NCBI RefSeq assembly: GCF_003119195.2
Contig: NZ_CP022254.1
Location: 727,501 to 791,500 of the forward strand
Direction: 5' to 3'
DNA from: Azospirillum baldaniorum
GTDB lineage: Bacteria; Pseudomonadota; Alphaproteobacteria; Azospirillales; Azospirillaceae
DNA: 64,000 nt
The first letter of the stretch is position 1. Every line of letters begins with the position of its first letter. Shown here one piece after another: positions 35,338-54,150 of this stretch. A program made the position numbers and the translations under genes. Under the pieces are notes generated by a model. That model did not search any database and was not told the origin of the DNA. It was given only the letters and a program-made list of their open reading frames with translations.

Positions 35338-35372
35338 GTTGATGCCGGAGCGTTGATGCCGGAGCGTTGATG
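35338..35372. repeat. 14-bp tandem repeat
   Basis: GTTGATGCCGGAGC occurs at 35338-35351 and 35352-35365, followed by a 7-bp partial copy to 35372. The partial copy provides the ATG of the possible mini-ORF, and each repeat holds a GGAG that could act as its ribosome site. Confidence 0.85.
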
Positions 35373-35489
35373 GTGGTGAGCGCTCTCGTCCCTCTGGTGA
35401 CGGTGGTGTCCTATGATCCGACGCCCTTGCGCGTCGTCGTGACCGCCCTGTGCTGCGGGATGGCCGGCTTCCTTACGGATCGCCGCTGA
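35370..35489 (+). CDS. Possible 39-residue hydrophobic mini-protein
   Basis: ATG 35370 is preceded by CCGGAGC at suitable spacing. The product is mostly hydrophobic (SALVPLVTVVSYD, then VVVTALCCGMAGFL) and ends DRR, so it could be one membrane segment. Nothing else supports it. Confidence 0.25.
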   Translation: MVVSALVPLVTVVSYDPTPLRVVVTALCCGMAGFLTDRR

Positions 35490-35685
35490 GGAGCGCGTCG
35501 GTTCCGAAGCAAAATGGAGTTATCCGGTCCGTTAATCGTTGCATCTCCGCCCCCATGTGGCATGAACGCCCTGTGGAGTTTGAAGAACATCCACCGCCGA
35601 CGGTCCTTGTCCAGTTGCCGCCTGCGCCGGCTCGGCCCGTCCGGGTGCAGGGGCGGCGGCTCTCTTTCATCAGATTTTCTTGGCG

Positions 35686-38592
35686 ATGCCCCATTACCTG
35701 CGTCTGTTTCTCTTGCTCGTGGCCGCCGTGGTGCCGCTCGCGGCGCTCCAGTTCATGACGCAGCACAGCCTGCGGCAGGATCGGGAAAACGAGGTGCGGA
35801 ACGACACCCTGCGCCTCCTCGACCTGCTGGACGCCGAACAGCAGCGCATCGCCGCGGAGGCGCGGCAGGTGCTGGCGACGATCGTCGAATCCGGCGTGCC
35901 GCAGGCCGGACCGCCGGACTGCCAGCAGACCATGGACCGGCTGCGCGCCCGCTACCCCGCCTATCTGTCCGTGGAGGTGGCCGACCGGGAGGGCCGGGTG
36001 TGGTGCGCGACCGACCCGGTCTCGCTGGGCGTCGATCTTGGCGGCATCCGCACCTTCCAGAACGCGCTGGCCACCGGCGCCCTGACGACGGGCGAATACG
36101 GGCTGCGCTACCCCAACCAGCGTCCCATCCTGCCCTTCCGGCTGGCCTATCCGGCGCCGGACGGCACGCCGGGCGGTCCCCCGGGCGGTGTGGTCACCGT
36201 GCTTCTCGACGCCCGCTGGCTCGAGGAGAATCTGGGCAACCGCCCCCTGCCCCCGGGCATGGAGATGGTGATCGCCGACCGTCAGGGCCATACGGTCGCA
36301 CGCCTGCCGGAGGCGCCCGACGCCATCGGACAGCCCCTGCCCACCGCCATGCTCCAGGCCATGCACGCGGCGCGGGGAACACGGTCCGCGGCCGTGTTCG
36401 ACACCGACGGGACGGAACGGATGGTGGTGTCCGCCCCCCTCGACACCGGCACCCGCGAATCGATGATCGCCATCGGGATCGACCGCGATGCCGCGATGCG
36501 CCCGGTCCGTGACGCCATGCTCTTTTCTCTGTCTCTGTTCGGCGGGGTGCTTCTGCTCACCTGCCTGGGCGCCGCCTGGGGCATGCGGCAGTTCCTGCGC
36601 GTGCGCGATCGGATGCTGGAGACCGTCGTCGAGAAGGCGTCGGTCCTGGAGAGCACGACGGACGCCGTGGCCGAGCTCGACCGGTCCTGGCGGGTCGTCT
36701 TCGTCAACGAACGGGCCCGGACCCTCTTGCCCGAGGCCGGGGAAGCCATTGGCCGGAACGGACGCCAGAACTTCGCGGAGCTGATGGCCGGCGAGTCCGG
36801 GCGGACCTTGCAGCAGGCCATGGAGAACCGCGAGGCGGTGGAGTTCGAGACCCAGGGGCCGCGCAGCGGCGTCTGGTTCGCCGTCCGTGCCTTCCCCTCG
36901 CGCAAGGGTTTGGCCCTCTACTTCCGCGACGCCACCGACCGCCGGCGCCTGGAGGATGAGCGCAGGCTCCTGACCCGGCAACTCGAAGCGGAGCGCAGCC
37001 TGCTGACGGCCATTCTGGACCATCTGCCCTCGGGGCTGCTGGTGGCGGAGGCGCCGAGCGGCCGGATCGTCAAGGTCAACGACACGGCGCTTCACCTGCT
37101 CGGCGGCCCGCCGCCTCCCGCCGCCGGATGCGGGTGTGACGGCGCGCGGACCTGCAACGGCGGAGCCTGCTTCGGCGAGGGGCGCTGCCCGCTGTCCCGC
37201 GCCCTGCGGCAGGGCGAGACGGTCGAACAGGAGGATCTGCCTTATACCCGGCCCGACGGCACCGCCATGACCCTGTCGGTCAGCGCCACTCCGGTCCGGG
37301 CCCCCGATGGGCGGATGATCCTGGCGATCTGCACGCTGCGCGACGTCGGGGAGCGCAAGGCCATGGAACTGGCGCTCCAGCGCGCCAAGGAGGAGGCCGA
37401 CGAGGCCAACCGCGCCAAATCGAAGTTCCTCGCCGCGGCCAGCCACGACCTGCGCCAGCCGATGCAGTCCATGTTCCTGTTCACCGGCATCCTGCACCGT
37501 TTCATCAGCGACGAGCAGGGGCAGCGCAGCCTGGAAATGCTGGAGCGCGGCCTGGACACGCTGAAGGGGCTGCTGGACAGCCTGCTGGACGTCTCGCGGC
37601 TCGACGCCGGGGCGGTCGACCCGCGCGTGGAGCCCTTCGCCCTCAACAGCCTGCTGGACGAGATCGCCGCCTCCTACGCGCCGATCCTGGAAAGCAAGAA
37701 GCTGGCCTTCCGCATCGTGCAGGAGCGGTCGGCGACGGTGCGCAGCGACCGCGTGCTGCTCGGCCGCATGGTGCGCAACCTGCTGGAGAACGCCGTCAAG
37801 TACACCGAGCGCGGGGCGGTGCAGATCGCCATCCGGATCCAGGACGGGAAGACGCGGGACGGGAAGACAGGGGACGGCCTGGCGCGGATCGAGGTCAGCG
37901 ACACCGGAATCGGCATCCCGCCCGACCAGCTGACCCGGATCTTCGCGGAGTTCCACCAGATCAACAACCCGGAGCGGGACCGGGCGCGCGGACTCGGACT
38001 CGGGCTCGCCATCGTGCAGCGCCTGTCGACGATCCTCGACCATCCCGTGGAGGTGAAGTCCCAGCCGGGCCGCGGCTCCGTCTTCGCCATCACCGTCCCG
38101 CTGGCCGCCGTGGAGACGGCGCCGCCACCGCTGCCGACCGCCTCCCTCTTCACCGGCGGCCGCGACTCGCCGCGCGCCCTGCTGGTGGACGACGACGCCA
38201 TCGTCCTGCTGGGGCTGCGCGACATGTTCCGCGAATGGGGCTACGAGGTGCTGATCGCAGGCTCCGCCGACGAGGCCGTTGCGAAGGTCGAGACGGACGG
38301 CCGCATGCCCGACGTCATGCTGGTCGACTACCGCCTGCGTGAAGGGCGCGTCGGGACGGAGGCGGTGGTGCGCGTCCGCGCCATGGCGGGATGGGATGTG
38401 CCCGCCATGATCCTGACCGGGGAAGCCGGTCCGGAATGCGAGACGGACGCCGCCGCGCACGGGCTGGAGGTGGTCCGCAAGCCGGTGACGCCACGCCAGC
38501 TCCGCCGTGTCCTCGACCGCGCCATGGCGAAGCAGCCCAGAAGGACGGCGGACAGCATGACCGGCGCGGAGGGGGAGCGTCTGCCGCTTTAG
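35686..38592 (+). CDS. Hybrid sensor histidine kinase/response regulator with PAS domains and a Cys cluster
   Basis: A 968-residue membrane sensor. A membrane segment near residues 5-22, a periplasmic sensing domain to about 285, and a second segment (LFGGVLLLTCLGAAWGM) are followed by two PAS-like domains (about 315-425 and 440-560), HisKA with phosphoacceptor His587 (ASHDLRQPMQS), HATPase (NLLENAVKYTERG; DTGIGIP; GLGLGLAIVQR) and a C-terminal receiver with Asp881 (MLVDYRLREG). The second PAS domain contains Cys482, 484, 490, 495 and 501 in close spacing, which could bind metal or sense redox state. ATG 35686 is preferred over TTG 35680. No DNA-binding partner is adjacent. Confidence 0.93.
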   Translation: MPHYLRLFLLLVAAVVPLAALQFMTQHSLRQDRENEVRNDTLRLLDLLDAEQQRIAAEARQVLATIVESGVPQAGPPDCQQTMDRLRARYPAYLSVEVADREGRVWCATDPVSLGVDLGGIRTFQNALATGALTTGEYGLRYPNQRPILPFRLAYPAPDGTPGGPPGGVVTVLLDARWLEENLGNRPLPPGMEMVIADRQGHTVARLPEAPDAIGQPLPTAMLQAMHAARGTRSAAVFDTDGTERMVVSAPLDTGTRESMIAIGIDRDAAMRPVRDAMLFSLSLFGGVLLLTCLGAAWGMRQFLRVRDRMLETVVEKASVLESTTDAVAELDRSWRVVFVNERARTLLPEAGEAIGRNGRQNFAELMAGESGRTLQQAMENREAVEFETQGPRSGVWFAVRAFPSRKGLALYFRDATDRRRLEDERRLLTRQLEAERSLLTAILDHLPSGLLVAEAPSGRIVKVNDTALHLLGGPPPPAAGCGCDGARTCNGGACFGEGRCPLSRALRQGETVEQEDLPYTRPDGTAMTLSVSATPVRAPDGRMILAICTLRDVGERKAMELALQRAKEEADEANRAKSKFLAAASHDLRQPMQSMFLFTGILHRFISDEQGQRSLEMLERGLDTLKGLLDSLLDVSRLDAGAVDPRVEPFALNSLLDEIAASYAPILESKKLAFRIVQERSATVRSDRVLLGRMVRNLLENAVKYTERGAVQIAIRIQDGKTRDGKTGDGLARIEVSDTGIGIPPDQLTRIFAEFHQINNPERDRARGLGLGLAIVQRLSTILDHPVEVKSQPGRGSVFAITVPLAAVETAPPPLPTASLFTGGRDSPRALLVDDDAIVLLGLRDMFREWGYEVLIAGSADEAVAKVETDGRMPDVMLVDYRLREGRVGTEAVVRVRAMAGWDVPAMILTGEAGPECETDAAAHGLEVVRKPVTPRQLRRVLDRAMAKQPRRTADSMTGAEGERLPL

Positions 38593-38814
38593 AGGCCTCG
38601 CGGCCGCCGGAAAAGAAAGCGGCCCGCCGTCCGGTTGAACAGCGGGCCCTTGAGGTGCAAAACAGGGAGGCACACGCCCTTGGGGCAAGCTGAAGATAGC
38701 AACGGCGCCCGCCCCGCGCGAAAGGGGGGAAGTCGTAGTGTTCGGCGTGTTCGGAGTGCACCGAAGGGAGCGGGCGCTCTCCCCCGAAAAAATGATGGCC
38801 TCGAAAGATTTCGC

Positions 38815-38843
38815 TTGAGCGCCAGCGGCGGCACGGCTATATC
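38815..38843 (+). promoter_or_regulatory. Sigma-70 type promoter for the tRNA pair
   Basis: TTGAGC (38815-38820) and TATATC (38838-38843) are 17 bp apart, giving a start about 40 bp before tRNA-Leu. The rest of 38593-38890 holds a short GGCCCGC/GCGGGCC dyad after the kinase stop and no gene that I can see. Confidence 0.7.
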
Positions 38844-38890
38844 AGCGCTCCCGCGTCGCCCCAAGGGATGCGGGACAAAGAGCAGACGAT

Positions 38891-38977
38891 GCGCTTGTGG
38901 CGGAATTGGTAGACGCGCTAGGTTCAGGTCCTAGTGGCTGAAAGGCCGTGGGGGTTCGAGTCCCTCCAAGCGCACCA
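38891..38977 (+). tRNA. tRNA-Leu (anticodon CAG)
   Basis: An 87-nt class II tRNA including encoded CCA. The acceptor stem GCGCTTG/CAAGCGC, anticodon stem CTAGG/CCTAG with loop TTCAGGT (anticodon CAG), a long variable arm and the T-loop GTTCGAGTC are all present. It reads CUG, the most used Leu codon in this GC-rich DNA. Confidence 0.96.
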
Positions 38978-39007
38978 ACACTTCTTGTGTTGGTCTGATC
39001 GACAAGT

Positions 39008-39083
<76 letters not shown>

Positions 39084-39088
39084 TCATG

Positions 39089-39122
39089 AAGCCAGCAACC
39101 TTGACGGGTTGCTGGCTTTTCC
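39089..39122 (+). terminator. Rho-independent terminator of the tRNA transcript
   Basis: AAGCCAGCAACC (39089-39100) pairs with GGTTGCTGGCTT (39107-39118) across a 6-nt loop, followed by a T-rich tract. Confidence 0.93.
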
Positions 39123-39321
39123 TTTTCTCCGGCCTCCCGCTTTCAGGCCGGTGCCGACAAGGCTTCACCGGGCATTTCAGGAATTGGCGCTCCGGTACCG
39201 CCTTTGACAGCATCGACGCCCTCTACCTCCCGTTCAGTTGACGGGACCGCCGCTTGCGGCGGCGGCACAACGGGCCATTTTCAATGTTTTAAAGCACAGA
39301 TGCCGTCAGGAGCGTGCCTTC

Positions 39322-39636
39322 ATGAATCCCCGGTTGCTCGCCGAGGTGCTGGAACCCGTGCTGAACGCCGCGGAGAAGGACGACGCGGCGATGCTCGACG
39401 CCGTGAATCTGTCGGCGGAGGCGCTGGCCGCGCTCGGTGCGGTCATTCTGGACCGCGACGGGCGCCCGGCCGACGGCGTGTCCGACGAACGCGCGGTGAT
39501 CGCCGCGCTCAACACCCACGCCCACACGCTGATGCAGTGCGGGCGGCTCGACGACGTGGTCGAAGCGTTGCAACTGGCCGAACGGATCGGCCGGCTGGGC
39601 CGCCTGCCCCACCATCCGCGCATGTCCGACGGCTAG
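39322..39636 (+). CDS. Hypothetical helical protein
   Basis: A 104-residue protein starting at ATG 39322 with AGGAG 9 bp upstream. It is acidic and predicted all-helical: MNPRLLAEVLEPVLNAAEKDD, then LSAEALAALGAVILDRDG, then VIAALNTHAHTLMQCGRLDDVVEALQLAERIG. The last part resembles a single TPR-like helical pair. An A/T-richer stretch at 39270-39300 may be its promoter. It precedes the trehalose gene cluster by 80 bp on the same strand. Function unknown. Confidence 0.65.
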   Translation: MNPRLLAEVLEPVLNAAEKDDAAMLDAVNLSAEALAALGAVILDRDGRPADGVSDERAVIAALNTHAHTLMQCGRLDDVVEALQLAERIGRLGRLPHHPRMSDG

Positions 39637-39716
39637 CCACCTACGGTTAGGCGGGAGGAACACCGCACCGCCCCGGTTGTTGTGCGAGCCGTGCCGCCCA
39701 ACAGGGGAGACGTGTC

Positions 39717-45368
<5,652 letters not shown>

Positions 45369-45465
45369 GAGGGTCCCGCAACTCCCGAACGTCCGGCACA
45401 CGCGCAACCCCCTCACCCTCCCCTCTCCCCAAAGGGAGAGGGAACATCCATCAGGAGACCAACCC

Positions 45466-48234
<2,769 letters not shown>

Positions 48235-48239
48235 GTGAC

Positions 48240-48719
48240 ATGGACCGCAACCCGCTGCCGCGCCGCGCGCTCGTTCCCATCGACCAGCGGCTGATCGGAG
48301 ACGACCCCGGCAAGCCCGCCGTCTTCGGGACCGTTCTGTCCGGCGACCCTCAGGAAAGTTTCCTGAACCTCTACGACGGCGGCGGGGGGCGGTTCGCCTG
48401 TGGGGTCTGGCAATGCACGCCCGGCACCATCGCCATGGCCGACTGGCCCTACGAGGAGTTCTGCGTCCTGCTGGCCGGGCGGGTGGTCATCACCCCCCGG
48501 GACGGCGCGCCGCAGGAGCATGGGGAGGGCGATGCCTTCGTCATTCCCAGGGGCTTCACCGGTGTGTGGGAGGTGCGGGAGACGATCCGCAAATACTACG
48601 CGATCGAGAAGCCGCTCGGTCCCCGCGCCGCCGTGGGGCGGATGCTGCGCGCCCCGCTGTCGCTCGCCCGGCGGCTGTTGCGGCGGGGCGAGCCAGCCCT
48701 GGCCCGTGGGGGCTTCTGA
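48240..48719 (+). CDS. Cupin-domain protein
   Basis: A 159-residue single-domain cupin of the Cupin_3 type: GVWQCTPGTIAMADWPYEEF, CVLLAGRVVITPRDG, and GDAFVIPRGFTGVWEVRETIRKYYAI. The metal-binding His residues of classic cupins are mostly missing, as is common in this subgroup. Start ATG 48240, 5 bp after the treY stop, so it belongs to the trehalose operon. The C-terminal 30 residues are basic. A role in sugar binding is possible only by position. Confidence 0.87.
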   Translation: MDRNPLPRRALVPIDQRLIGDDPGKPAVFGTVLSGDPQESFLNLYDGGGGRFACGVWQCTPGTIAMADWPYEEFCVLLAGRVVITPRDGAPQEHGEGDAFVIPRGFTGVWEVRETIRKYYAIEKPLGPRAAVGRMLRAPLSLARRLLRRGEPALARGGF

Positions 48720-48722
48720 AGG

Positions 48723-48744
48723 AGGCCACCGGACAGGGTGGCCT
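48723..48744 (+). terminator. Stem-loop after the trehalose operon
   Basis: AGGCCACC (48723-48730) pairs with GGTGGCCT (48737-48744) across loop GGACAG, directly after the cupin stop. No T-run follows, so termination is likely but may be incomplete. Confidence 0.5.
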
Positions 48745-48897
48745 GACAAAATACCCGATTTCTTCGCTCGGGATTGATCGAATCCCTTCGCCACGCGTTA
48801 TTCCAAAGGACAGGCGCCCGAACGGGGAAACGAGAGGCGCCTCACCGGACCATTCCTGCATCACGGGACGCGACCACAGACGGACGGGAGACAAGTC

Positions 48898-49056
48898 ATG
48901 AGCGATCATCGCCAGTGGGTCGAACTGGACCCCAGCAACGGCTCCGAAAACAGCAAGCCGCAGGACGGTCCATCCGCCGCGGCCCCCGCGCAGAACTCCG
49001 CTCAGCCGGCGGAAGCCCCCGCGGCGGGCGGTCCGGAAGAGACGCCGGACCGCTGA
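48898..49056 (+). CDS. Small acidic disordered protein
   Basis: A 52-residue ORF starting at ATG 48898 after GGGAGAC. Very rich in Ala, Pro, Ser, Glu and Gln, with no hydrophobic core, so probably disordered. A run of three such short hydrophilic proteins occurs in the window (5464, 48898, 50066). Family unknown; similar proteins are annotated only as hypothetical. Confidence 0.55.
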   Translation: MSDHRQWVELDPSNGSENSKPQDGPSAAAPAQNSAQPAEAPAAGGPEETPDR

Positions 49057-49122
49057 CCAACGGTCATTGTCTAAGGATACTGTTTAAAGCATGCGAAAAC
49101 GGCAGGGCGGGCCCTCAGGGCC

Positions 49123-49608
49123 TCAGCCCTGCCGCCGCATGGGCTGTTGTGTGGGTTGCGGCGCCGGTTGGGGCGCCGGCTGCGGTGCGGGGGTCGCGCG
49201 CTCGGGCCGCCCGAACAGTTCCAGCGCCGGGGGGATGGAGGACGGGCGCAGCCCCGCCAGGATTTCCCCGACGGCCCCGACCGCATCGACCAGCGCGTCG
49301 GGCATCACCGGCTTGCGCAGCAGGCCGACCGCGAAATCGCGCGCCTCCTCGCCGCGGTGGTCGAAACCGGTGATCAGCAGGGAGGGGATGTTGTGCTCCT
49401 CCCACAGCTTGCGGGCCAGCGTCAGCCCGTTCTCGCCTCCGGCCAGATAGACGTCCACCAGGGCAAGATCCGGCTGTTCCCGGACCCCCAGCCGCGTCGC
49501 CTTGGCGGCGTCGCGCAGAGGGCCGACGACCGTGTATCCGGCATTCTCCATCACGGCCTTGATGGCGGGCCCGATCAACGGGTCGTCTTCGACGACGAGC
49601 AACTTCAC
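49123..49608 (-). CDS. Receiver-only response regulator with Pro/Gln-rich tail
   Basis: A 161-residue protein starting at GTG 49608 after AAGGAACAG. Residues 1-115 form a receiver: LLVVEDDPLIGPAI, phosphoacceptor Asp in LALVDVYLAGGENGL, conserved Thr/Lys in LLITGFDHRG and LLRKPVMPD. This type, with DVYLAGGENG, is widespread beside HWE or hybrid kinases in alphaproteobacteria. The C-terminal tail contains PAPQPAPQPAPQPTQQP. There is no output domain, so it acts by binding a partner or as a phosphate sink. No kinase is adjacent. Confidence 0.87.
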   Translation of the reverse strand: MKLLVVEDDPLIGPAIKAVMENAGYTVVGPLRDAAKATRLGVREQPDLALVDVYLAGGENGLTLARKLWEEHNIPSLLITGFDHRGEEARDFAVGLLRKPVMPDALVDAVGAVGEILAGLRPSSIPPALELFGRPERATPAPQPAPQPAPQPTQQPMRRQG

Positions 49609-49822
49609 GGCATCTGTTCCTTGTTGGCGGACGGCGCGGACCGACGTGGCCCGCAGCGCCCATGTTTGTCGATGCGGTGCATCAATCAAGGGGCTGATTG
49701 CGCGCAATGGAGCGAGCCGAGGGGGCACCGAACGGGCAGTGCCATCCGGAGAAGCGAACCCGCCGCCCTCTTTGCGTGTTTGAGACAGTCCAAGCGTGAT
49801 GCAACCTCCGTGGGAGTCCTGC

Positions 49823-50041
49823 ATGAAGTTCATCGAATTCACCGACCACGCCGGGGCGCCGGTCATGATCAACGCCGCGGGCGTTCTGTACCTGCGTGGG
49901 ATCGAAGGGGAGCGGACCGAGATCACCTTCGCCGGACGCTCCGAACCGCTGGTGGTCGCCGCCCCGCTGGACGAGGTGGCCCGGACGTTGGAAGATGCCA
50001 CGCCGATACCGCCCGACCCCACCCTGGCGCTCGTCTCGTGA
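49823..50041 (+). CDS. Hypothetical protein, 72 residues
   Basis: Begins at ATG 49823 after GGGAG. The pattern is beta-rich: MKFIEFTDHAGAPVMINAAGVLYL, then GERTEITFAGRSEPLVVAAPLDEVARTLED. It resembles small flagellar or DUF-type beta proteins in which a strand pair precedes a helix (compare the FlbD-like pattern 'I-N-x-x-x-I-x-Y-L'), but no flagellar gene is near. Function not assigned. Confidence 0.6.
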   Translation: MKFIEFTDHAGAPVMINAAGVLYLRGIEGERTEITFAGRSEPLVVAAPLDEVARTLEDATPIPPDPTLALVS

Positions 50042-50065
50042 AAGGTTGGTCGTCAGGGCCCGGCC

Positions 50066-50242
50066 TCACACGTCGTAGATCGGCCCCGGCGTGGACTTGT
50101 TGGCGCCCCCGCGCTTCTGCTCCTCCTTCTCGGTCAGTTCGGCCTCGCCGCCCTGGTCGGGCTTGACGGTGCCGTCCCGGGCCTCGTCGATCCGGTCGTC
50201 CTTGCGCTGGGGCTGGGTGGCGGGTGTCCGGTCGTCGCTCAT
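50066..50242 (-). CDS. Small highly charged protein
   Basis: A 58-residue protein starting at ATG 50242: mostly Glu, Asp, Lys, Arg, Gln and Pro (DDRIDEARDGTVKPDQGGEA). No hydrophobic core, so probably disordered. Its frame stays open far beyond 50242 on the minus strand, but that part is antisense to the GST gene and not coding. Upstream lies a divergent GST gene. Function unknown. Confidence 0.55.
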   Translation of the reverse strand: MSDDRTPATQPQRKDDRIDEARDGTVKPDQGGEAELTEKEEQKRGGANKSTPGPIYDV

Positions 50243-50410
50243 GACGGTCCTCATGATGATTGTCGGTTCAGCGTATTCAACATTTCGGGGGCCGCGACGT
50301 TGCGCCCGTCGCCTGCCCCTTCCGGAGGGCTGATCCGCGCACGGCGCGGGTTGCCTGAAACCGTTCGCTCCATCACTTTTCGGGGCTGGAGACAAACCGG
50401 AAGGACCGCC

Positions 50411-51112
50411 ATGATCGACCTTCACTATTGGCCGACCCCCAACGGGCACAAGATCACGCTGTTCCTGGAAGAGGCCGGGCTGGATTACACGATCCATCCC
50501 GTGGACATCTCCGCCGGGGACCAGTTCAAGCCGGACTTCCTGGCGATGTCCCCGAACAACCGCATGCCGGCCATCGTCGACCGCGCTCCGGCCGACGGCG
50601 GGGAGCCGGTGTCGGTCTTCGAATCGGGCGCGATCCTGACTTATCTGGCGGAGAAGACCGGCAAGTTCCTGCCCGCCGACCTGCGGGGCCGCAAGACGGT
50701 TCTGGAGTGGCTGTTCTGGCAGGTGGGTGGCCTCGGCCCGATGGCCGGGCAGAACCACCATTTCGTGCAATACGCGCCCGAACAGATCCCCTACGCCATC
50801 GACCGCTATGTGAAGGAAACCAACCGCCTCTACGGCGTCCTGAACAAGCGTCTGGCCGGCCGCGCCTTCATCGCCGGGGACGAGCTGACCATCGCCGACA
50901 TGGCCTGCTACCCCTGGGTCGTCCCGCACGAGCGGCAGCGCCAGAACCTCGCCGACTTCCCCGAGTTGAAGCGCTGGTTCGAAGCGATCCAGGCCCGCCC
51001 GGCGACCGTCCGCGCCTATGAGAAGGGTGCGGAACTGGCCAAGCGCCCGTCGGTCACCGACGAGGGCAAGAAGATCCTCTTCGGCCAGACCGCCGCCAAC
51101 GTCCAGAAGTGA
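50411..51112 (+). CDS. Glutathione S-transferase, nu-class (YfcG/YghU-like)
   Basis: A 233-residue soluble two-domain protein. The thioredoxin-like N-terminal domain carries HYWPTPNGHKITLFLEEAG, where Thr and Asn of TPNG are the glutathione-contacting residues of nu-class enzymes, then NNRMPAIVD and FESGAILTYLAEKTG. The helical C-terminal domain runs from about residue 95 (LEWLFWQVGGLGPMAGQNHHF). Nu-class enzymes have disulfide-bond reductase and organic hydroperoxide reductase activity. Start MIDLHYWPTP at 50411. It could handle oxidative damage or the glutathione used by the formaldehyde pathway at 17-19 kb, though no direct link is shown. Confidence 0.94.
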   Translation: MIDLHYWPTPNGHKITLFLEEAGLDYTIHPVDISAGDQFKPDFLAMSPNNRMPAIVDRAPADGGEPVSVFESGAILTYLAEKTGKFLPADLRGRKTVLEWLFWQVGGLGPMAGQNHHFVQYAPEQIPYAIDRYVKETNRLYGVLNKRLAGRAFIAGDELTIADMACYPWVVPHERQRQNLADFPELKRWFEAIQARPATVRAYEKGAELAKRPSVTDEGKKILFGQTAANVQK

Positions 51113-51120
51113 CTTGGAAT

Positions 51121-51258
51121 CCCTCTCCCGTCCCGGGAGAGGGTGGCCCGAAGGGCCGGGTGAGGGTCGTGCGAGGATCAAGACACTGATCCTTGCTGGC
51201 ACCCTCACCCTCCCGCCGCTTCGCGGCGGGTCCCTCCCTCTCCCGAGGCGGGAGAGGG
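51121..51258. repeat. REP/BIME-like repeat, type A, between convergent genes
   Basis: A nearly symmetrical unit: CCCTCTCCCGTCCCGGGAGAGGG on the left, CCCTCCCTCTCCCGAGGCGGGAGAGGG on the right split by GGTGAGGG and CACCCTCACCC arms, with a central GGATCAAGACACTGATCC dyad. It lies between the GST gene and the convergent bdhA gene and could terminate both. Confidence 0.85.
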
Positions 51259-51269
51259 CAACAACGCCC

Positions 51270-52055
51270 TTACTGCGCGGTCCAGCCGCCGTCCATCAGC
51301 AGGCTGGCGCCGGTCATCTGCGCCGCCGAATCGGAGCACAGGAAGACCGCCAGCCCGCCCAGTTCGTCCGGCGTCACGAAGGCGCCGGAGGGCTGCTTGG
51401 CGCCGAGCAGCTCCGCCTTCGCCTGCGGCTCCGGGATGTTCTTGGTCGAGGCGATCGCGTCGATCTGCTTCTGCACCAGCGGGGTCAGCACCCAGCCCGG
51501 ACAGATGGCGTTGCAGGTGACGCCGGTGCCCGCCGTCTCCAGCGCCACCGTCTTGGTCAGCCCGACCACGCCGTGCTTGGCCGCGACGTAGGCCGACTTG
51601 TTGACCGACGCGACGTGCCCGTGCACGGAGGCGATGTTGAGGATGCGGCCCCAGCCGCGCCGCTTCATGCCCGGCAGGGCGTGGTGGGTGCCGTGGAAGA
51701 CGGCGGACAGGTTGAGCGCAATCACCGCGTCCCAGCGCTCCGCTGGGAAGTCCTCCACCGGGGCGACGTGCTGGATGCCGGCGTTGTTCACCAGCACATC
51801 GACGGAGCCGAACGTCTCCTCCGCGTGGCCGATCAGCGCGGCGATCTCCGCCGGCTTGGACAGGTCGGCGCCGTGATAGCCGACGCGCACGCCGAACTCC
51901 GCCGCCAGACCGGCGCGCAGTTCCTCGATGGCGGCCGCCTCGCCGAACCCGTTCAGCACCACGTCCGCCCCGGCTCCGGCCAGCGCCCGCGCGATGCCCA
52001 AGCCGATCCCGCTGGTCGAGCCGGTGACCACCGCGACCTTCTGAGTCAAGGTCAT
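51270..52055 (-). CDS. bdhA: 3-hydroxybutyrate dehydrogenase
   Basis: A 261-residue short-chain dehydrogenase that interconverts D-3-hydroxybutyrate and acetoacetate with NAD. Motifs: cofactor site VVTGSTSGIGLGIA, NNAGIQHVAPVEDF, catalytic Ser in LNIASVHGHVAS and Tyr-Lys in SAYVAAKHG. The C-terminal AICPGWVLTPLVQKQI is the family signature (VLTPLVEKQI in relatives). It is downstream of the acetoacetate-CoA ligase gene (68 bp, with half a REP) on the same strand, so the pair can take 3-hydroxybutyrate to acetoacetyl-CoA, for example during polyhydroxybutyrate use. Confidence 0.95.
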   Translation of the reverse strand: MTLTQKVAVVTGSTSGIGLGIARALAGAGADVVLNGFGEAAAIEELRAGLAAEFGVRVGYHGADLSKPAEIAALIGHAEETFGSVDVLVNNAGIQHVAPVEDFPAERWDAVIALNLSAVFHGTHHALPGMKRRGWGRILNIASVHGHVASVNKSAYVAAKHGVVGLTKTVALETAGTGVTCNAICPGWVLTPLVQKQIDAIASTKNIPEPQAKAELLGAKQPSGAFVTPDELGGLAVFLCSDSAAQMTGASLLMDGGWTAQ

Positions 52056-52088
52056 GGCTTATCCTCTGTTGTCTTGTTGGTTCGGGTG

Positions 52089-52112
52089 CCCTCCCCCCGC
52101 CCGGGGAGAGGG
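52089..52112. repeat. Half REP-like repeat
   Basis: A single hairpin CCCTCCCCCCGCCCGGGGAGAGGG-type arm pair between aacS and bdhA; a solo copy of the type-A end. Confidence 0.6.
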
Positions 52113-52123
52113 CTGGACGCCGG

Positions 52124-54103
<1,980 letters not shown>

Positions 54104-54150
54104 CTTGCGGTTCCTGATGTTGGCTTTTTATGCCGTTCGGTTCTTGAGGT

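Larger units (their letters stand above)
35122..35685. other. Mostly non-coding stretch before the hybrid kinase
   Basis: About 560 bp. It holds an A/T-richer part (35155-35220), a 14-bp tandem repeat and one possible 39-codon frame (listed separately). I see no RNA gene. The kinase promoter should lie in it. Confidence 0.4.

Noticed and set aside
49101..49143. Stem GGCAGGGC/GCCCTGCC near 49101-49143
   Set aside because: It overlaps the end of the receiver gene and has no T-run, so it may be coding sequence by chance; too weak to list.
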